Source of the DNA: an uncultured Lactobacillus sp.
Lineage (GTDB): Bacteria; Bacillota; Bacilli; Lactobacillales; Lactobacillaceae
DNA: 64,000 nt
Direction: 5' to 3'
Assembly (NCBI GenBank): GCA_946487795.1
Contig: CAMLUN010000002.1
Location: forward strand, 1-64,000
The position numbers were made by a program, and so were the translations under genes. Numbering within the stretch: the stretch's first letter is position 1; each line of letters begins with the position of its first letter. Under the pieces are notes generated by a model that saw only the letters and a list, made by a program, of their open reading frames with translations, did not search any database and was not told the origin of the DNA. This document shows positions 9,207-19,019 of the stretch, one piece after another.

Positions 9207-9998
9207 TTATTGATGTTCTTTTAAGTAATTGTCCATTATTTTATTAAATTTGTTTGCCTGTTCTGCCATTATTACATGACCACTTTGATCAACAGCTTGA
9301 TGCGAGATAAACTGTGGATTAGCTTGTCTCATAACATCCGCAAATTTACCATTAAAATATGGACTTTGATTTGCGGTAACTAATAATGTTGGAATATTAA
9401 TTTTTTCAAGTGTTAATCGCCAATCCCGTTTAGCGTGATCATAGAGTAAGGGAAGATTTTCGGCCCTAATAAATGGAAACATTTCTTTTTCTGGCTCTAA
9501 TTTTGATATTACTTGAGATGGTACCCCATTTAATGTCTCTCTAACATTACCATGCTCTTTCAATTTTAATTTATACGATGCCCTTGTGATATCCATATAT
9601 CCATAAGGCCATTGAACCGTATTAAACATCTTTGGAGATTGATCAATTGCTATTACACCACTTAACGGAAAATCAGTATAATATGATAAAAATCCATATA
9701 TTACAGATGCTCCCATAGAATGCCCTATTAGAAAAGGTTTTGTTACATTCAAATGATTTAATAGTTCATACAAATCCTTTATTAAAGGCTCAATAGAATC
9801 TAACTGCTCATCTCTAGTTGATGCTCCATGATTTCGCTGATCATACGTAATTACTTGATAACCTTGCTGAATTAAGTTTTTAATTTGTAAACACCATATT
9901 TGTTGATAGCCGCCAAAGCCATGAATTAAAACAACTGGTTTCCCAGTACCATAAACATAGTAATTAATTCTTATCCCATCACTTGTTTTGAAGTCCAT
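9207..9998 (-). CDS. Alpha/beta hydrolase coupled to citXG
   Basis: The 263-residue protein has an oxyanion motif HGFGG, a nucleophile elbow GHSMGAS and a C-terminal catalytic His in QSGHV. It belongs to the general alpha/beta hydrolase-1 family. Its start overlaps the last 20 bases of citXG, which implies translational coupling. No role in citrate metabolism is established for such a protein; clean-up of a CoA or thioester by-product of citrate lyase maturation is only a guess. Confidence 0.82.
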   Translation of the reverse strand: MDFKTSDGIRINYYVYGTGKPVVLIHGFGGYQQIWCLQIKNLIQQGYQVITYDQRNHGASTRDEQLDSIEPLIKDLYELLNHLNVTKPFLIGHSMGASVIYGFLSYYTDFPLSGVIAIDQSPKMFNTVQWPYGYMDITRASYKLKLKEHGNVRETLNGVPSQVISKLEPEKEMFPFIRAENLPLLYDHAKRDWRLTLEKINIPTLLVTANQSPYFNGKFADVMRQANPQFISHQAVDQSGHVIMAEQANKFNKIMDNYLKEHQ

Positions 9999-11406
9999 CA
10001 GGTAAACCTTCCTTCACTAAAGCTAAAAAGATAGTAACTATTAATAAATCAGCAGTACCTCCAAGGCTTAAATTTTGCTGAGTAAATTTTTCTTCAATTT
10101 CAGTTAATTTTTGTTGCCCAGCTTTAGTCCTTATTCCACCAAGATTTAAACACTCTTTAATTTCTTTATTTTTCCATTCTTGAATAGCCGGATCCCCCGC
10201 TCTTTTAATTAAGGTCGAATCTTCAATATGTAAAGCTAATTCTAAAAAAGTTATTAAAATTCGACTATTCCAATCATAGTTTGATGTTAATAAGGTCGGT
10301 AACCCATACTTAAAAACCGTCGGGTATCCAGCGTGTGCTTCTCCTCGAATACCAGAAAGGCCGTATTTTAAATATTGTTTCTCACCCGCAGTTAGAATTT
10401 TTTTCGATGAAAGATGTTTTAGATCATCATTAATCAAATTTTTTAACATCTTTTTAATCACGTTTTTAATATCATTTGCATCAAATCGTTTTAGATGCTG
10501 TAAGCTGTAGGCTGTTGCTGTAACAAATACTCCCAATGAAAAAACTGCTCCTTTATGAGTATTAACATTATTTGTAGCAACAAACATTGTTTTCTCAGCT
10601 TTTTTACCATATTCACGTAACTTTTCAAATATCAATGATAAATTAGCAGAACGACTCATTATTCCCAGTAATGCTGCTTGATGAAGATAGTTACGCAAAC
10701 TAATAGAACTATTAATAAACGTAAATATGTCCATATCTAAGTGTGCTCCATGTTCAACTGGATCCACTAATCCGGGCTTAGGCCAAGCAGATACTTCATA
10801 TAAAAGAGCTCGCTGTGCAAGTTGAGTTAACCAATTTGCAATGTTTTCTTTTTCTTGATATACCAATTCTACGCAAACTAGCTGACTAACTTTTTCTTGT
10901 AACTCTTCAACCGAATGTCGACGGGAGCGACCACATTCTTTAGCTGGGCGACCACAAATTAAACACTTTCTAGCAGGTTGATTTACATCTGACCTTGATA
11001 GTGATTTTATTGTTCCACTATCATTAGCCAGCACATCTAAGTCAAATAAACGATAACTTGGCTTCAATTCTTCAAAATGACTTGTAATCTCTTTTACTAA
11101 AATTGCTCCTGTATCAACAAGATAGAAGCGTTCTGGACCGGTTTTCTTATCCAGCCACTCTTTTTTTGAAATAAAAACAATTCCAGCATCTAATAACATT
11201 TTTTCAAATTCATTGAGACCAGCTATAAAAAATGACTCTATCTTTTTATTATTCTTTATTGGACCAGGAATATTTAATTTAGCTGCTACAACAGTCATTG
11301 ATGGATTAGTTTTCAATAACTGGTTTTGTATTTTTACACGCTCATCCTTATTTTTTAAAACGGCAAGAATGTCTTGGTATTCACCGTGATCAAAAATAGT
11401 TTGCAT
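9979..11406 (-). CDS. citXG: CitX-CitG fusion: citrate lyase prosthetic-group transferase and synthase
   Basis: The first ~180 residues are CitX, with the typical RLFDLDV segment followed by KCLICGRPAKECGRSRRHS. The rest is CitG, recognisable by SAWPKPGLVDP and GIRGEAHAGYP. CitG makes 2'-(5''-triphosphoribosyl)-3'-dephospho-CoA from ATP and dephospho-CoA; CitX attaches it to Ser14 of CitD. The fused form is known in several bacteria. It is separated from citF by a terminator hairpin (11463-11486), so it may depend on read-through or on its own promoter (TATAAT near 11435). Confidence 0.92.
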   Translation of the reverse strand: MQTIFDHGEYQDILAVLKNKDERVKIQNQLLKTNPSMTVVAAKLNIPGPIKNNKKIESFFIAGLNEFEKMLLDAGIVFISKKEWLDKKTGPERFYLVDTGAILVKEITSHFEELKPSYRLFDLDVLANDSGTIKSLSRSDVNQPARKCLICGRPAKECGRSRRHSVEELQEKVSQLVCVELVYQEKENIANWLTQLAQRALLYEVSAWPKPGLVDPVEHGAHLDMDIFTFINSSISLRNYLHQAALLGIMSRSANLSLIFEKLREYGKKAEKTMFVATNNVNTHKGAVFSLGVFVTATAYSLQHLKRFDANDIKNVIKKMLKNLINDDLKHLSSKKILTAGEKQYLKYGLSGIRGEAHAGYPTVFKYGLPTLLTSNYDWNSRILITFLELALHIEDSTLIKRAGDPAIQEWKNKEIKECLNLGGIRTKAGQQKLTEIEEKFTQQNLSLGGTADLLIVTIFLALVKEGLPDGLQNK

Positions 11407-11456
11407 ACTAACTCCTCAAATCAAACTTTAACATTAATTATAGCAATAATGGGTAT

Positions 11457-11486
11457 AAAAAACGGTACTAGAAAATTCCAGTACCG
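11457..11486 (-). terminator. Terminator between citF and citXG
   Basis: A 7-bp stem (11463-11469 with 11480-11486), followed on the minus strand by six T, lies within the cit cluster. It may lower citXG expression relative to citDEF, which fits a catalytic maturation factor. Confidence 0.75.
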
Positions 11487-11502
11487 CAATTTCTATTCGT
11501 AA

Positions 11503-13059
11503 TTAGTCCTTAATTTGTTTAATTTCATCAATTAAAGTACCATCACGATATTCAACAAGTGCAACTGTTCGATTAGTATATTCAATCTTTTCTGGCTTAC
11601 CAACAATCTTTTCTGCACGTTGTTGTAATTCTTCAATTGAAATCAATGGAATACTTGGCACATTCTTGAATGCTTCAATTAAATCTTTACGTGCAGGATT
11701 TACAGCAACCCCTACTTCAGTAACAACAACATCAATTGATGAACCTGGGGTAGTTACTGAATTAACAGCTGGTACAATTGTTGCAATCCGACCACGAGTT
11801 AATGGTGCAGAAATAATTGTCATCTTTGCAGTACCAGCATCTTGGTGTCCACCAACAGCACCACGAATTTCACCATTAGATCCAGTTAAAACATTAACAT
11901 TGAAATCAGTATCGATTTCCAAAGCAGAAAGAATTGCAATGTCCAGTTGATCAACCATTGCTCCCTTGTTATCAGGATCAGCATACCATGATCCGTCAAT
12001 TTCAATTTGACCAGGATTACTCTTCATACTTGAAGCAGCACCCTTGTCAAAATCTTGAACATCCATAACTTTCTTTACTAATCCCTCTTCTAAAAGTTTA
12101 ACGATTGGCGAAGTAGTTCCCCCACAAGTAAAGGAAGCAGTAATGTTGTTATCAATCATTGCTTGACGAAGGAAACGGGTAACAGCTAAAGCAGCTCCAC
12201 CAGTACCAGTTTGGAATGAGAAACCTTCTTTAAAGTATGGAGAATTTACAATTACATCATTAACCATCTTTGCAATCTTCAATTCTTTAGGATCCTTAGT
12301 GAAACGTGTTGCACCACTACCAATACGGTCTGGATCCCCAACTTTATCAACTTTTACAACGTAATCTACTTGTGTTTGTTGGATTGATGCAGGCGTATTA
12401 GGATAATCAGCAATTGTATCTGTTACAAGAACAACTTTATCTGCGTACTTGGCATCAACTAATGCATAACCTAATGATCCCAAAGCTGATTCACCATTCA
12501 TACCATTAGCATTTCCCATTCGATCTGAGTTAGGAACACCAATAAAGGCCACATCAATTTTAATGTTTCCATTTTCAATTGAACGTGCACGATTACCATG
12601 TGAACGGAAAATAACCGGATTCTTTAATAAACCGTGAGAAACGGCTTCTCCAAGACTTCCACGCATACCAGAACTAGTAATGTTAGTAATTGTACCAGCC
12701 TTAATAGCTTCGATTACCTTATCATTCATTACCCCAGTTAACGATGATGGAGCCAAGGTTAAGTCTTTGTAACCCATCTTGATGATTTTATCCATAACCA
12801 TGTTAAATACAAAGTCACCATTACGGAAGTGGTGGTGGAACGAAATTGTCATCCCGTCCTTCAAGTTATTCTTGATAACATCATCTAATGAATCTACTAA
12901 CTTATCGTCACCCTTGGTAACACGAACATCATGACCAGTATAGTGAACAATTGGATGACCAATTTCAGTAGTTTCAAATGGCTTGTAGTTTGTTGAATCT
13001 AAAATTTTATCTGAAATTTCGCGTCCGACTTTATTTTTCAATGTATTCGCCCTCCTCAT
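11503..13059 (-). CDS. citF: Citrate lyase alpha subunit (citrate:acetyl-ACP transferase)
   Basis: At 518 residues it matches full-length CitF, including a glycine-rich CoA-transferase-type region ([16 protein letters not shown]) and [10 protein letters not shown]. It swaps the acetyl group on CitD for citrate. Its start lies 29 nt inside citE, so translation is coupled. It acts in the cytoplasm as part of the CitDEF complex. Confidence 0.95.
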   Translation of the reverse strand: MRRANTLKNKVGREISDKILDSTNYKPFETTEIGHPIVHYTGHDVRVTKGDDKLVDSLDDVIKNNLKDGMTISFHHHFRNGDFVFNMVMDKIIKMGYKDLTLAPSSLTGVMNDKVIEAIKAGTITNITSSGMRGSLGEAVSHGLLKNPVIFRSHGNRARSIENGNIKIDVAFIGVPNSDRMGNANGMNGESALGSLGYALVDAKYADKVVLVTDTIADYPNTPASIQQTQVDYVVKVDKVGDPDRIGSGATRFTKDPKELKIAKMVNDVIVNSPYFKEGFSFQTGTGGAALAVTRFLRQAMIDNNITASFTCGGTTSPIVKLLEEGLVKKVMDVQDFDKGAASSMKSNPGQIEIDGSWYADPDNKGAMVDQLDIAILSALEIDTDFNVNVLTGSNGEIRGAVGGHQDAGTAKMTIISAPLTRGRIATIVPAVNSVTTPGSSIDVVVTEVGVAVNPARKDLIEAFKNVPSIPLISIEELQQRAEKIVGKPEKIEYTNRTVALVEYRDGTLIDEIKQIKD

Positions 13060-13936
13060 TGATCAAGTTAGAAGCCTTTGCTAAACGAATTACCCGTTGT
13101 GCACGTAATACAACTGGGCGGTCAACCATTTGACCGTTCATTGAGATAACACCTGAACCCTTTTGGTGTGCTTCTTCAATTGCAGCTTCAACGTCCAATG
13201 CATTTTCAATTTCTTTCTTGGTTGGTTCATAAATCTTATTTACCCAATCAATTTGACGAGGGTTAACAAGAGATTTACCGTCAAATCCTAATTCGTGAAT
13301 GTGTTCAGTCTCACGTTTAAAGCCTTCTACATCATTCATATTAGTAAAGACAGTATCAAAGGCTGCAATGCCAGCGGCACGTGCTGCGTGAAGAATCATG
13401 TTACGAGCAAATTCGAGTTCTGCTCCATCTGGGTAACGATGAGTCTTCATATCAGTCGTATAGTCTTCAGCAGAAAGTGCCAAACCAATCATCCGGTCAG
13501 TACTTGCAGCAATTTCTGGTGCATTAAGTACTCCCTTAGCACTTTCAATAGCTGCCATAACATGCGTTGTTCCTGGCTTAATACCAAATTTGTTTTCAGC
13601 TTCTTCTACTACTTTTACAAGATCTAGCATCATTTGAGCTGATTCTACTTTTGGCAAACGAACAACTTGAATACCAGCTTTTACCATTGCGAAAACATCA
13701 TTCTTAAAAAATGGTGTATCAATTCCATTAACACGAACAACTAATTCTGAATCACCATAATCTTGTGTTTGAAGAGCTTGATAAACTAACATCCGGGCAG
13801 CATCTTTTTCTGCCATTGAAACCGAATCTTCCAAGTCAAACATAATGGAGTCGGCACCATAAATACCAGCATCCTTTACCATTCCGGCATTGTTACCTGG
13901 AACAAACATCATTGTCCGACGTAAACGTTCTTCCAT
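13031..13936 (-). CDS. citE: Citrate lyase beta subunit (citryl-ACP lyase)
   Basis: The 301-residue protein is of the HpcH/HpaI aldolase fold, beginning [11 protein letters not shown]. It carries the Mg-binding FDLEDS segment (from residue 34) and MAAIESAKG. It splits citryl-ACP to acetyl-ACP and oxaloacetate. It starts 2 nt after citD ends and overlaps citF by 29 nt. Confidence 0.95.
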   Translation of the reverse strand: MEERLRRTMMFVPGNNAGMVKDAGIYGADSIMFDLEDSVSMAEKDAARMLVYQALQTQDYGDSELVVRVNGIDTPFFKNDVFAMVKAGIQVVRLPKVESAQMMLDLVKVVEEAENKFGIKPGTTHVMAAIESAKGVLNAPEIAASTDRMIGLALSAEDYTTDMKTHRYPDGAELEFARNMILHAARAAGIAAFDTVFTNMNDVEGFKRETEHIHELGFDGKSLVNPRQIDWVNKIYEPTKKEIENALDVEAAIEEAHQKGSGVISMNGQMVDRPVVLRAQRVIRLAKASNLINEEGEYIEK

Positions 13937-13938
13937 TA

Positions 13939-14232
13939 TTAAAATACCTCCCAGTCTGGTTGATCTGCTGTATCAAGAGCACGTTGAGCAGCAGCCATTG
14001 TCCGTGCTTTAATTACACAATCTAAAGCTCCTTTATCCACAGCTTTAACATTGGCATTATCAATTCCATAAGCAGTTAAAGTATCAGTAATCACCTTACG
14101 AATTTGATTACCATAAAGTTCTTCCACAGAGGAATCTAAGTCAATGTTGATACCATTATTACCTTGGCTCAAAGTAATTTGAATATCGGAAGATTCCAAA
14201 GTTCCTGCTAATGCAGTCTTCTTAATATCCAT
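13939..14232 (-). CDS. citD: Citrate lyase acyl carrier protein (gamma subunit)
   Basis: A 97-residue CitD. The prosthetic-group site is Ser14 in AGTLESSD, at the same position as in characterised CitD proteins. A C-terminal DKGALDCVIKAR segment is also typical. The start ATG shares one base with the citC stop. Confidence 0.95.
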   Translation of the reverse strand: MDIKKTALAGTLESSDIQITLSQGNNGINIDLDSSVEELYGNQIRKVITDTLTAYGIDNANVKAVDKGALDCVIKARTMAAAQRALDTADQPDWEVF

Positions 14233-15275
14233 TATTTAATACTTCCTTCCTTTATCCGAGTTTGAAGCTCAGACCAGTTGTTTTTAATAAATTCGAGCGT
14301 TGTATCTGGAACATACTTTTTTACTAACTCAATATTATCATTAGCAATTGCTGCTCGTACCTTCGTTGCTGAAATAATATCCTGATCCTTGTTTTTCTTT
14401 CGATCAATAATCTTTACTTCAACATCAGGTGGTAGAACCCTATTTAACTCTTCATTATATATATTTGTTGTTTTGGAATATGGTTCATTCCCAAGATATC
14501 GAGATGTTATATTAAGTGGTTTTGCAATTTGTTCCTTAAAAAGGGTTGCATCCAAGGAAGCTTGAAATCTTCCAACATTTTGATCATCTTTTAAAAAGTA
14601 TGCTGGAAACGTAGCATAACTAACCATGTATTCCTTACCTGGTACTACTATAACATTTGGTAAATCAGCCACTCCAGCTTTAACTAATTTAAAGCGTTCA
14701 GAAAATGAAAAAATAGAAACATCTTCACTAACAACGAAAACATACACATGATCATTTTCTTTACTAGCAGTTTCAACTAGGTAACGATGTCCGTTTGTAA
14801 AAGGATTGGCATTCATAACTATTCCTGCAATCTTACTTTCCTTTTGATCATTAAAGTTCGGTAAAGAAGAAATATAGTCATGAATATCAGGAGTACCACT
14901 TTCTAATACAGTTCCTTGTTTTACTTTTGCTAATTCATGAAATCCAACATACTTGAAACTTTGACTATATTGTGGTTTCGTAAAAACAAACAAATGAAAG
15001 CGCCCCATCATTGCAGCTTCGTTTTCTAATTTACTAACCAAACTGTTAAATGTTTCACCATGTCCCTGAACTTTTGAACAAATTGCAATATACTTCAATA
15101 CATTACCAGCAATTGATCCAGTTGCTAAAATCTCACCATTTTCTTCCCATACAAAAGTCTTATCAATAGAAGATGTTTCTTTTTCAGAAAAAACTTCAAT
15201 TCCATTGAACCGCAAGAACTTTTGCCACTTGGTCAAATTGCGTTTTAAATGAATGTTAATTTCACGAACTTCCAT
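14232..15275 (-). CDS. citC: [Citrate lyase] ligase (acetate:SH-citrate lyase ligase)
   Basis: CitC acetylates the CitD prosthetic thiol using ATP and acetate, switching the lyase on. The protein has an N-terminal GNAT-like part and a nucleotidyltransferase part with NPFTNGHRYLVE. I place the start at 15275 (347 residues, MEVREINIHLKRN), because AGGAGA stands 6-7 nt upstream; a longer reading frame from 15311 would overlap the upstream gene and has no ribosome site. It follows the malic-enzyme-type gene by 10 nt. Confidence 0.93.
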   Translation of the reverse strand: MEVREINIHLKRNLTKWQKFLRFNGIEVFSEKETSSIDKTFVWEENGEILATGSIAGNVLKYIAICSKVQGHGETFNSLVSKLENEAAMMGRFHLFVFTKPQYSQSFKYVGFHELAKVKQGTVLESGTPDIHDYISSLPNFNDQKESKIAGIVMNANPFTNGHRYLVETASKENDHVYVFVVSEDVSIFSFSERFKLVKAGVADLPNVIVVPGKEYMVSYATFPAYFLKDDQNVGRFQASLDATLFKEQIAKPLNITSRYLGNEPYSKTTNIYNEELNRVLPPDVEVKIIDRKKNKDQDIISATKVRAAIANDNIELVKKYVPDTTLEFIKNNWSELQTRIKEGSIK

Positions 15276-15285
15276 TAATATTCTC

Positions 15286-16443
15286 CTAATCGTTATTCTT
15301 TTGACTTGCATAATGTTGAACAGCTTTAGCTACTGTATTTACTACACCATCATCAAATACTCCAGGAACAATTTTTTCAGCTGTTGGATTAGAAATCATA
15401 TTTGCTAATGCAGAAGCAATTGCTTTTTCAAGGCCGAAATCGACTTTATTTAAATCAGCTGATAATAATCCTTTATATAACCCGGGAAATACCAAAATAT
15501 TATTTACTTGATTTGGGTATTGACTTGAGCCAGTTGCCATTACTGCTGCATCTGCATCTTTTGCAATTTGAGGATCAATCTCAGGCTTTGGATTTGCAAG
15601 TGCAAAAATAATTGGATTCTTAGCCATTGTCTTTACTTGTTCACTTGTTAAAACATCTGCATCAGAAAGACCGATAAAAACATCCCGATCCTTTACCGCT
15701 TCACTTAAATTCTTATAAGGAGTTTGATCAGCACTTTGTTTTACTAAATCTGTTTGATAATGATTATAATTTTGACTATCAACATGCACTGGTCCATCAA
15801 TATCAACAAATGTAATATTTTTAATACCTGCCGCAAAAAGTAATCGAGCTGTTGCAACTCCTGACGCTCCAACTCCATTAATTATGACTTTCAAATCTTT
15901 CAGATTTTTCTTTACTACTCTAGCAGCATTAATTAATCCAGCCAAAACAACAATTGCTGTTCCTTCTTGATCATCATGATAAACTGGAATATTAACTACT
16001 TTAGACAATTTCTCTTCGATTTCAAAACAACGAGGTGCTTTAATATCTTCTAAATGAAAACCCGCAAAAGATTCCTGCATATTCTTTAATGTTGCTACAA
16101 ATTCATTAACAGGAACTTGCTCAACAGTTAAAGGTAGTGCATTAACATTAGCCAAATCCTTATAAAGTAATGCTTTCCCCTCAACAACTGGAAGACCACC
16201 GGCTGGGCCAATGTTTCCTAATCCCAAAACAGCAGAGCCATCTGTTACTAATGCTACAAGTTTTCCACTAAGAGTATATTTATCCTTTAGTTCGGGATAA
16301 CGTTCTATAAGCTTAGAGATTATCGCAACTCCTGGAGTATACGCTTCACCTAATTCTTTTCGATTTTTCACTTCAAATTGAGGTGCAATATTAAGTACTC
16401 CTTGGTTCTTAGCATGCATTGAGAGTATTTCTTTATCTTCCAT
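15286..16443 (-). CDS. citM: Malic enzyme family protein, probable oxaloacetate decarboxylase CitM
   Basis: The 385-residue protein has the malic enzyme fold: AYTPGVA near residue 35, VTDGSAVLGLGNIGP, the metal-binding HDDQEGTA and a Rossmann GVGASGVATARLL. In lactic acid bacteria a gene of this family placed first in the cit operon encodes soluble oxaloacetate decarboxylase CitM. NAD-malic activity is the alternative. The ribosome site GAGGAGG is 10 nt before ATG. It is the first gene of the cit operon, opposite the regulator. Confidence 0.88.
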   Translation of the reverse strand: MEDKEILSMHAKNQGVLNIAPQFEVKNRKELGEAYTPGVAIISKLIERYPELKDKYTLSGKLVALVTDGSAVLGLGNIGPAGGLPVVEGKALLYKDLANVNALPLTVEQVPVNEFVATLKNMQESFAGFHLEDIKAPRCFEIEEKLSKVVNIPVYHDDQEGTAIVVLAGLINAARVVKKNLKDLKVIINGVGASGVATARLLFAAGIKNITFVDIDGPVHVDSQNYNHYQTDLVKQSADQTPYKNLSEAVKDRDVFIGLSDADVLTSEQVKTMAKNPIIFALANPKPEIDPQIAKDADAAVMATGSSQYPNQVNNILVFPGLYKGLLSADLNKVDFGLEKAIASALANMISNPTAEKIVPGVFDDGVVNTVAKAVQHYASQKNND

Positions 16444-16512
16444 TTATCGAAAGCCTCCTCATTTCATTATTAATATCTTACCACCTTTTTAAAAAAATTA
16501 AAATAATTACTG

Positions 16513-16546
16513 TATTTTTTAAATATTTAAAAAATAATGATATACT
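16513..16546. promoter_or_regulatory. 24-bp perfect palindrome and extended -10 in the cit divergent promoter
   Basis: A perfect 24-bp palindrome made only of A and T lies at 16513-16536, between the divergent cit operon and its regulator. It is followed by TGATATACT (16538-16546), an extended -10 for the regulator gene. It is the best candidate operator for the SorC-type regulator. The minus-strand cit promoter could not be placed with certainty. Confidence 0.6.
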
Positions 16547-16580
16547 TAAAACAACATTGAGCATGAAAGGAATAAAAATA

Positions 16581-17525
16581 ATGAACTCACAGCATCAACA
16601 ATTACTCGGTAACCTTGCACAAGATTATTACCTTAGCAAAATGGCAATTAGTGATATTTCTAAAAAATATAATCTTAGTCGCTACCTCATTATGAAATAC
16701 CTTGATGAAGCATTTTCAAGCGGGATTGTTGATATAAGCATTCATACAGATTATGACCGAAATGCCCAACTAGAACGCGAATTATCAAATAGTTTTGATA
16801 TAAAAAATGTCTATGTTATTAAAGATCCAAGCAACCCCTTGGACCGCGATAAAATCATTGCTAACTTTGCAGCTAATCAGATCCAATCTCTTATTAAAGA
16901 ATATAAAATAATCGGATTATCGTGGGGGGAAACAATTTATACTATTCTTGATCATTTCAGCAAACACTCTTCCCGCAATTTAGTTTTCACACAATTTATG
17001 GGTGAAAATATGAAATATAAATCTTCTGCCGCATCAATGCGAATGGTACAAAAAGCTGCATCCAAATATGATTGTCCTTATTACACCATTCCCGGACCAC
17101 TTTATATTCTTAATGACGAAGCAAGAAATGACCTATATTCCGAACCGGCTTTTACAGAAGCATTTAAGGTTGCCAATAAAATGGAAATGATTGTTTGTGG
17201 ATTAGGCACTCTCCAATCAATAGACAGTATCCCTGCTTGGCATGATTATAAAAAGAGGTTATTTAAAGGAGTTAGTTTAAACCAAATTGCTGGAATGGCA
17301 TTTGGTCGTCCATATGATATTAACGGTAACTTTCTAATTCATCCCACTAACGATAAAACTCTCTCTATCCCTTTAAATAAAATTCTTAACGTTCCTATAC
17401 GCTTTGCTATTGTTCAACGCAAATCAAAATATCAAGCCGCTTTAGGAGCCCTTCGTGGAGGTTTATTTACTGATATGATACTTACAGAATCAATCGCTTT
17501 ACGAATTATTGAAGAGTTAAGATAA
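16581..17525 (+). CDS. citI: SorC/DeoR-type regulator of the citrate cluster (CitI-like)
   Basis: A short N-terminal helix-turn-helix (about residues 8-45: LAQDYYLSKMAISDISKKYN...) is joined to a sugar-binding-like SorC domain; 314 residues. CitI of this type activates cit operons in Weissella and Leuconostoc upon citrate binding, and its divergent position here fits. I use the start at 16581 with GAAAGGAA upstream; a longer in-frame extension to 16419 would run across the promoter region. The gene symbol is by context. Confidence 0.82.
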   Translation: MNSQHQQLLGNLAQDYYLSKMAISDISKKYNLSRYLIMKYLDEAFSSGIVDISIHTDYDRNAQLERELSNSFDIKNVYVIKDPSNPLDRDKIIANFAANQIQSLIKEYKIIGLSWGETIYTILDHFSKHSSRNLVFTQFMGENMKYKSSAASMRMVQKAASKYDCPYYTIPGPLYILNDEARNDLYSEPAFTEAFKVANKMEMIVCGLGTLQSIDSIPAWHDYKKRLFKGVSLNQIAGMAFGRPYDINGNFLIHPTNDKTLSIPLNKILNVPIRFAIVQRKSKYQAALGALRGGLFTDMILTESIALRIIEELR

Positions 17526-17530
17526 AATAA

Positions 17531-17567
17531 AAATCCGAATTCCCGTTACGAGAATTCGGATTTTTTA
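17531..17567. terminator. Bidirectional terminator between citI and the DASS carrier
   Basis: A 12-bp perfect stem (17531-17542 with 17552-17563), flanked by A and T runs, lies between convergent genes. Confidence 0.9.
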
Positions 17568-17577
17568 TTTACTTCTT

Positions 17578-18999
17578 CTACCAAATGCCAATTAGGCGCA
17601 TCCAGAAGGTTCCAATAATACCGTAAACAAGTAAGTAGAAGATACCTAATATAAAGTTCATCTTCCACCATTCGCTCTGAGTAACGTAACCAGATGATGA
17701 TAAAATCGAAGCTGGTCCGTTAGCATAGTGAGTAGTAGAACCCATGATAGCAGAAGTGAAGGCAAGGAGCATTGCAGTTAACATTGCTGGTGCTCCAGCA
17801 GCAATCGCTACAGAAACGAAAGCCGTGTACATTGCAGTAACGTGAGCAGTAGCACTGGCAAAGAAATAGTGAGCGTAGAAGTAGACAACTACTAATACAA
17901 CTAATACCCAAATCCAGCTAACTCCGTGAAGGGCACCTTCAATACTGTTAGAGAACCATTTAATGAAGCCTAACTTAGTCAATTCACTAGCCATGAATAC
18001 TAAGATTGAAAGCCAAATCAATACATTCCAAGCACCAGATTCGTTCAAGACGTCCTTAGTTTCCAACACGCCAGTAATAAGCAGAAGAGCAATTGCTAAG
18101 AAAGCCACAAAAGTCGCGTTAATAGCAGGAATAAAACTAGTCAACATCCATAAAACAAGAGTCAATAAGAAAATAAGCCCCATGAGCTTTTCAGAAAGCT
18201 TCATGCTACCCATCTTTTCAAGTTCGCTATTAGCCCAAGTCTTAGCGTTTGGTGTTTCTTTGATTTCTGGTGGGTACATCTTGTAGATAATGTATGGCAC
18301 AGCAATTAAACAAAGTACACTAGGAAGAACTCCGGCTACAAACCATCCAACCCAAGTAATATTAATGTTTAATGTCTTAGCTAAGGCAACTACAACCAAG
18401 TTTGGTGCCATAGCCGTCATGAAGGTTGCGGAAGTAATCAAATTACTGTGGAATTCAGTGAAAACTAGGAAAGAACCTATCTTTTTCCGAGTACCTTTCT
18501 TTGGGTCAGACCCATAAGTTTCAGCTAAGGACTTAATAATTGGATAAACTACCCCACCAGCCCGGGCAGTATTACTTGGAATGGCTGGTGAAGTAACCAA
18601 ATCAATTCCCATAATGGAGTATGCTAACCCCAAACTATGTTGCCCAAAACTACGAACAAAGACCAAAGCAATTCGCCGACCTAATCCCGTTTTAATAAAA
18701 CCACGGGAAAGTAGGAAGGCCATTGCAATCAGCCATGATGACGAATTTTCAAAGGCCTTTAATGCCTCTTCCATCGGTACAATGCCAACCAAGACCATAA
18801 TTGTGAACCCAACTAAAGTCGTTCCGGCAATCGGTAACGGCTGGGTGATACATCCCACAATCGTTGCTACGAAAATAGCAAACATATGCCAAGCAGCCAT
18901 AGAAACGCCATCAGGACGGATCGGACCGCAGAACCATAAGATTAAGCCAACAGCAACGGGCCATGCCCATGCCTTAGCTTTAAATTTAGCTAATCCCAT
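17578..18999 (-). CDS. citT: DASS-family anion transporter, probable citrate/succinate antiporter
   Basis: The 473-residue membrane protein has DASS family features: PAIPSNTARAGG near residue 137, a second conserved SATAHVTAMY region and about 12 hydrophobic segments. CitT of Escherichia coli exchanges citrate for succinate. Here the gene is last in a run with MDH-like, fumarate reductase and fumarase genes that would make succinate, and beside the citrate lyase cluster, so this exchange is a good inference. It lies 20 nt after the MDH-like gene. Confidence 0.87.
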   Translation of the reverse strand: MGLAKFKAKAWAWPVAVGLILWFCGPIRPDGVSMAAWHMFAIFVATIVGCITQPLPIAGTTLVGFTIMVLVGIVPMEEALKAFENSSSWLIAMAFLLSRGFIKTGLGRRIALVFVRSFGQHSLGLAYSIMGIDLVTSPAIPSNTARAGGVVYPIIKSLAETYGSDPKKGTRKKIGSFLVFTEFHSNLITSATFMTAMAPNLVVVALAKTLNINITWVGWFVAGVLPSVLCLIAVPYIIYKMYPPEIKETPNAKTWANSELEKMGSMKLSEKLMGLIFLLTLVLWMLTSFIPAINATFVAFLAIALLLITGVLETKDVLNESGAWNVLIWLSILVFMASELTKLGFIKWFSNSIEGALHGVSWIWVLVVLVVVYFYAHYFFASATAHVTAMYTAFVSVAIAAGAPAMLTAMLLAFTSAIMGSTTHYANGPASILSSSGYVTQSEWWKMNFILGIFYLLVYGIIGTFWMRLIGIW

Positions 19000-19019
19000 T
19001 ATATTAAACCCTCTTTCAA

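Noticed and set aside
13295..13627. 110-codon plus-strand frame inside citE
   Set aside because: Antisense to a fully conserved enzyme gene; amino acid content is that of a shadow frame.
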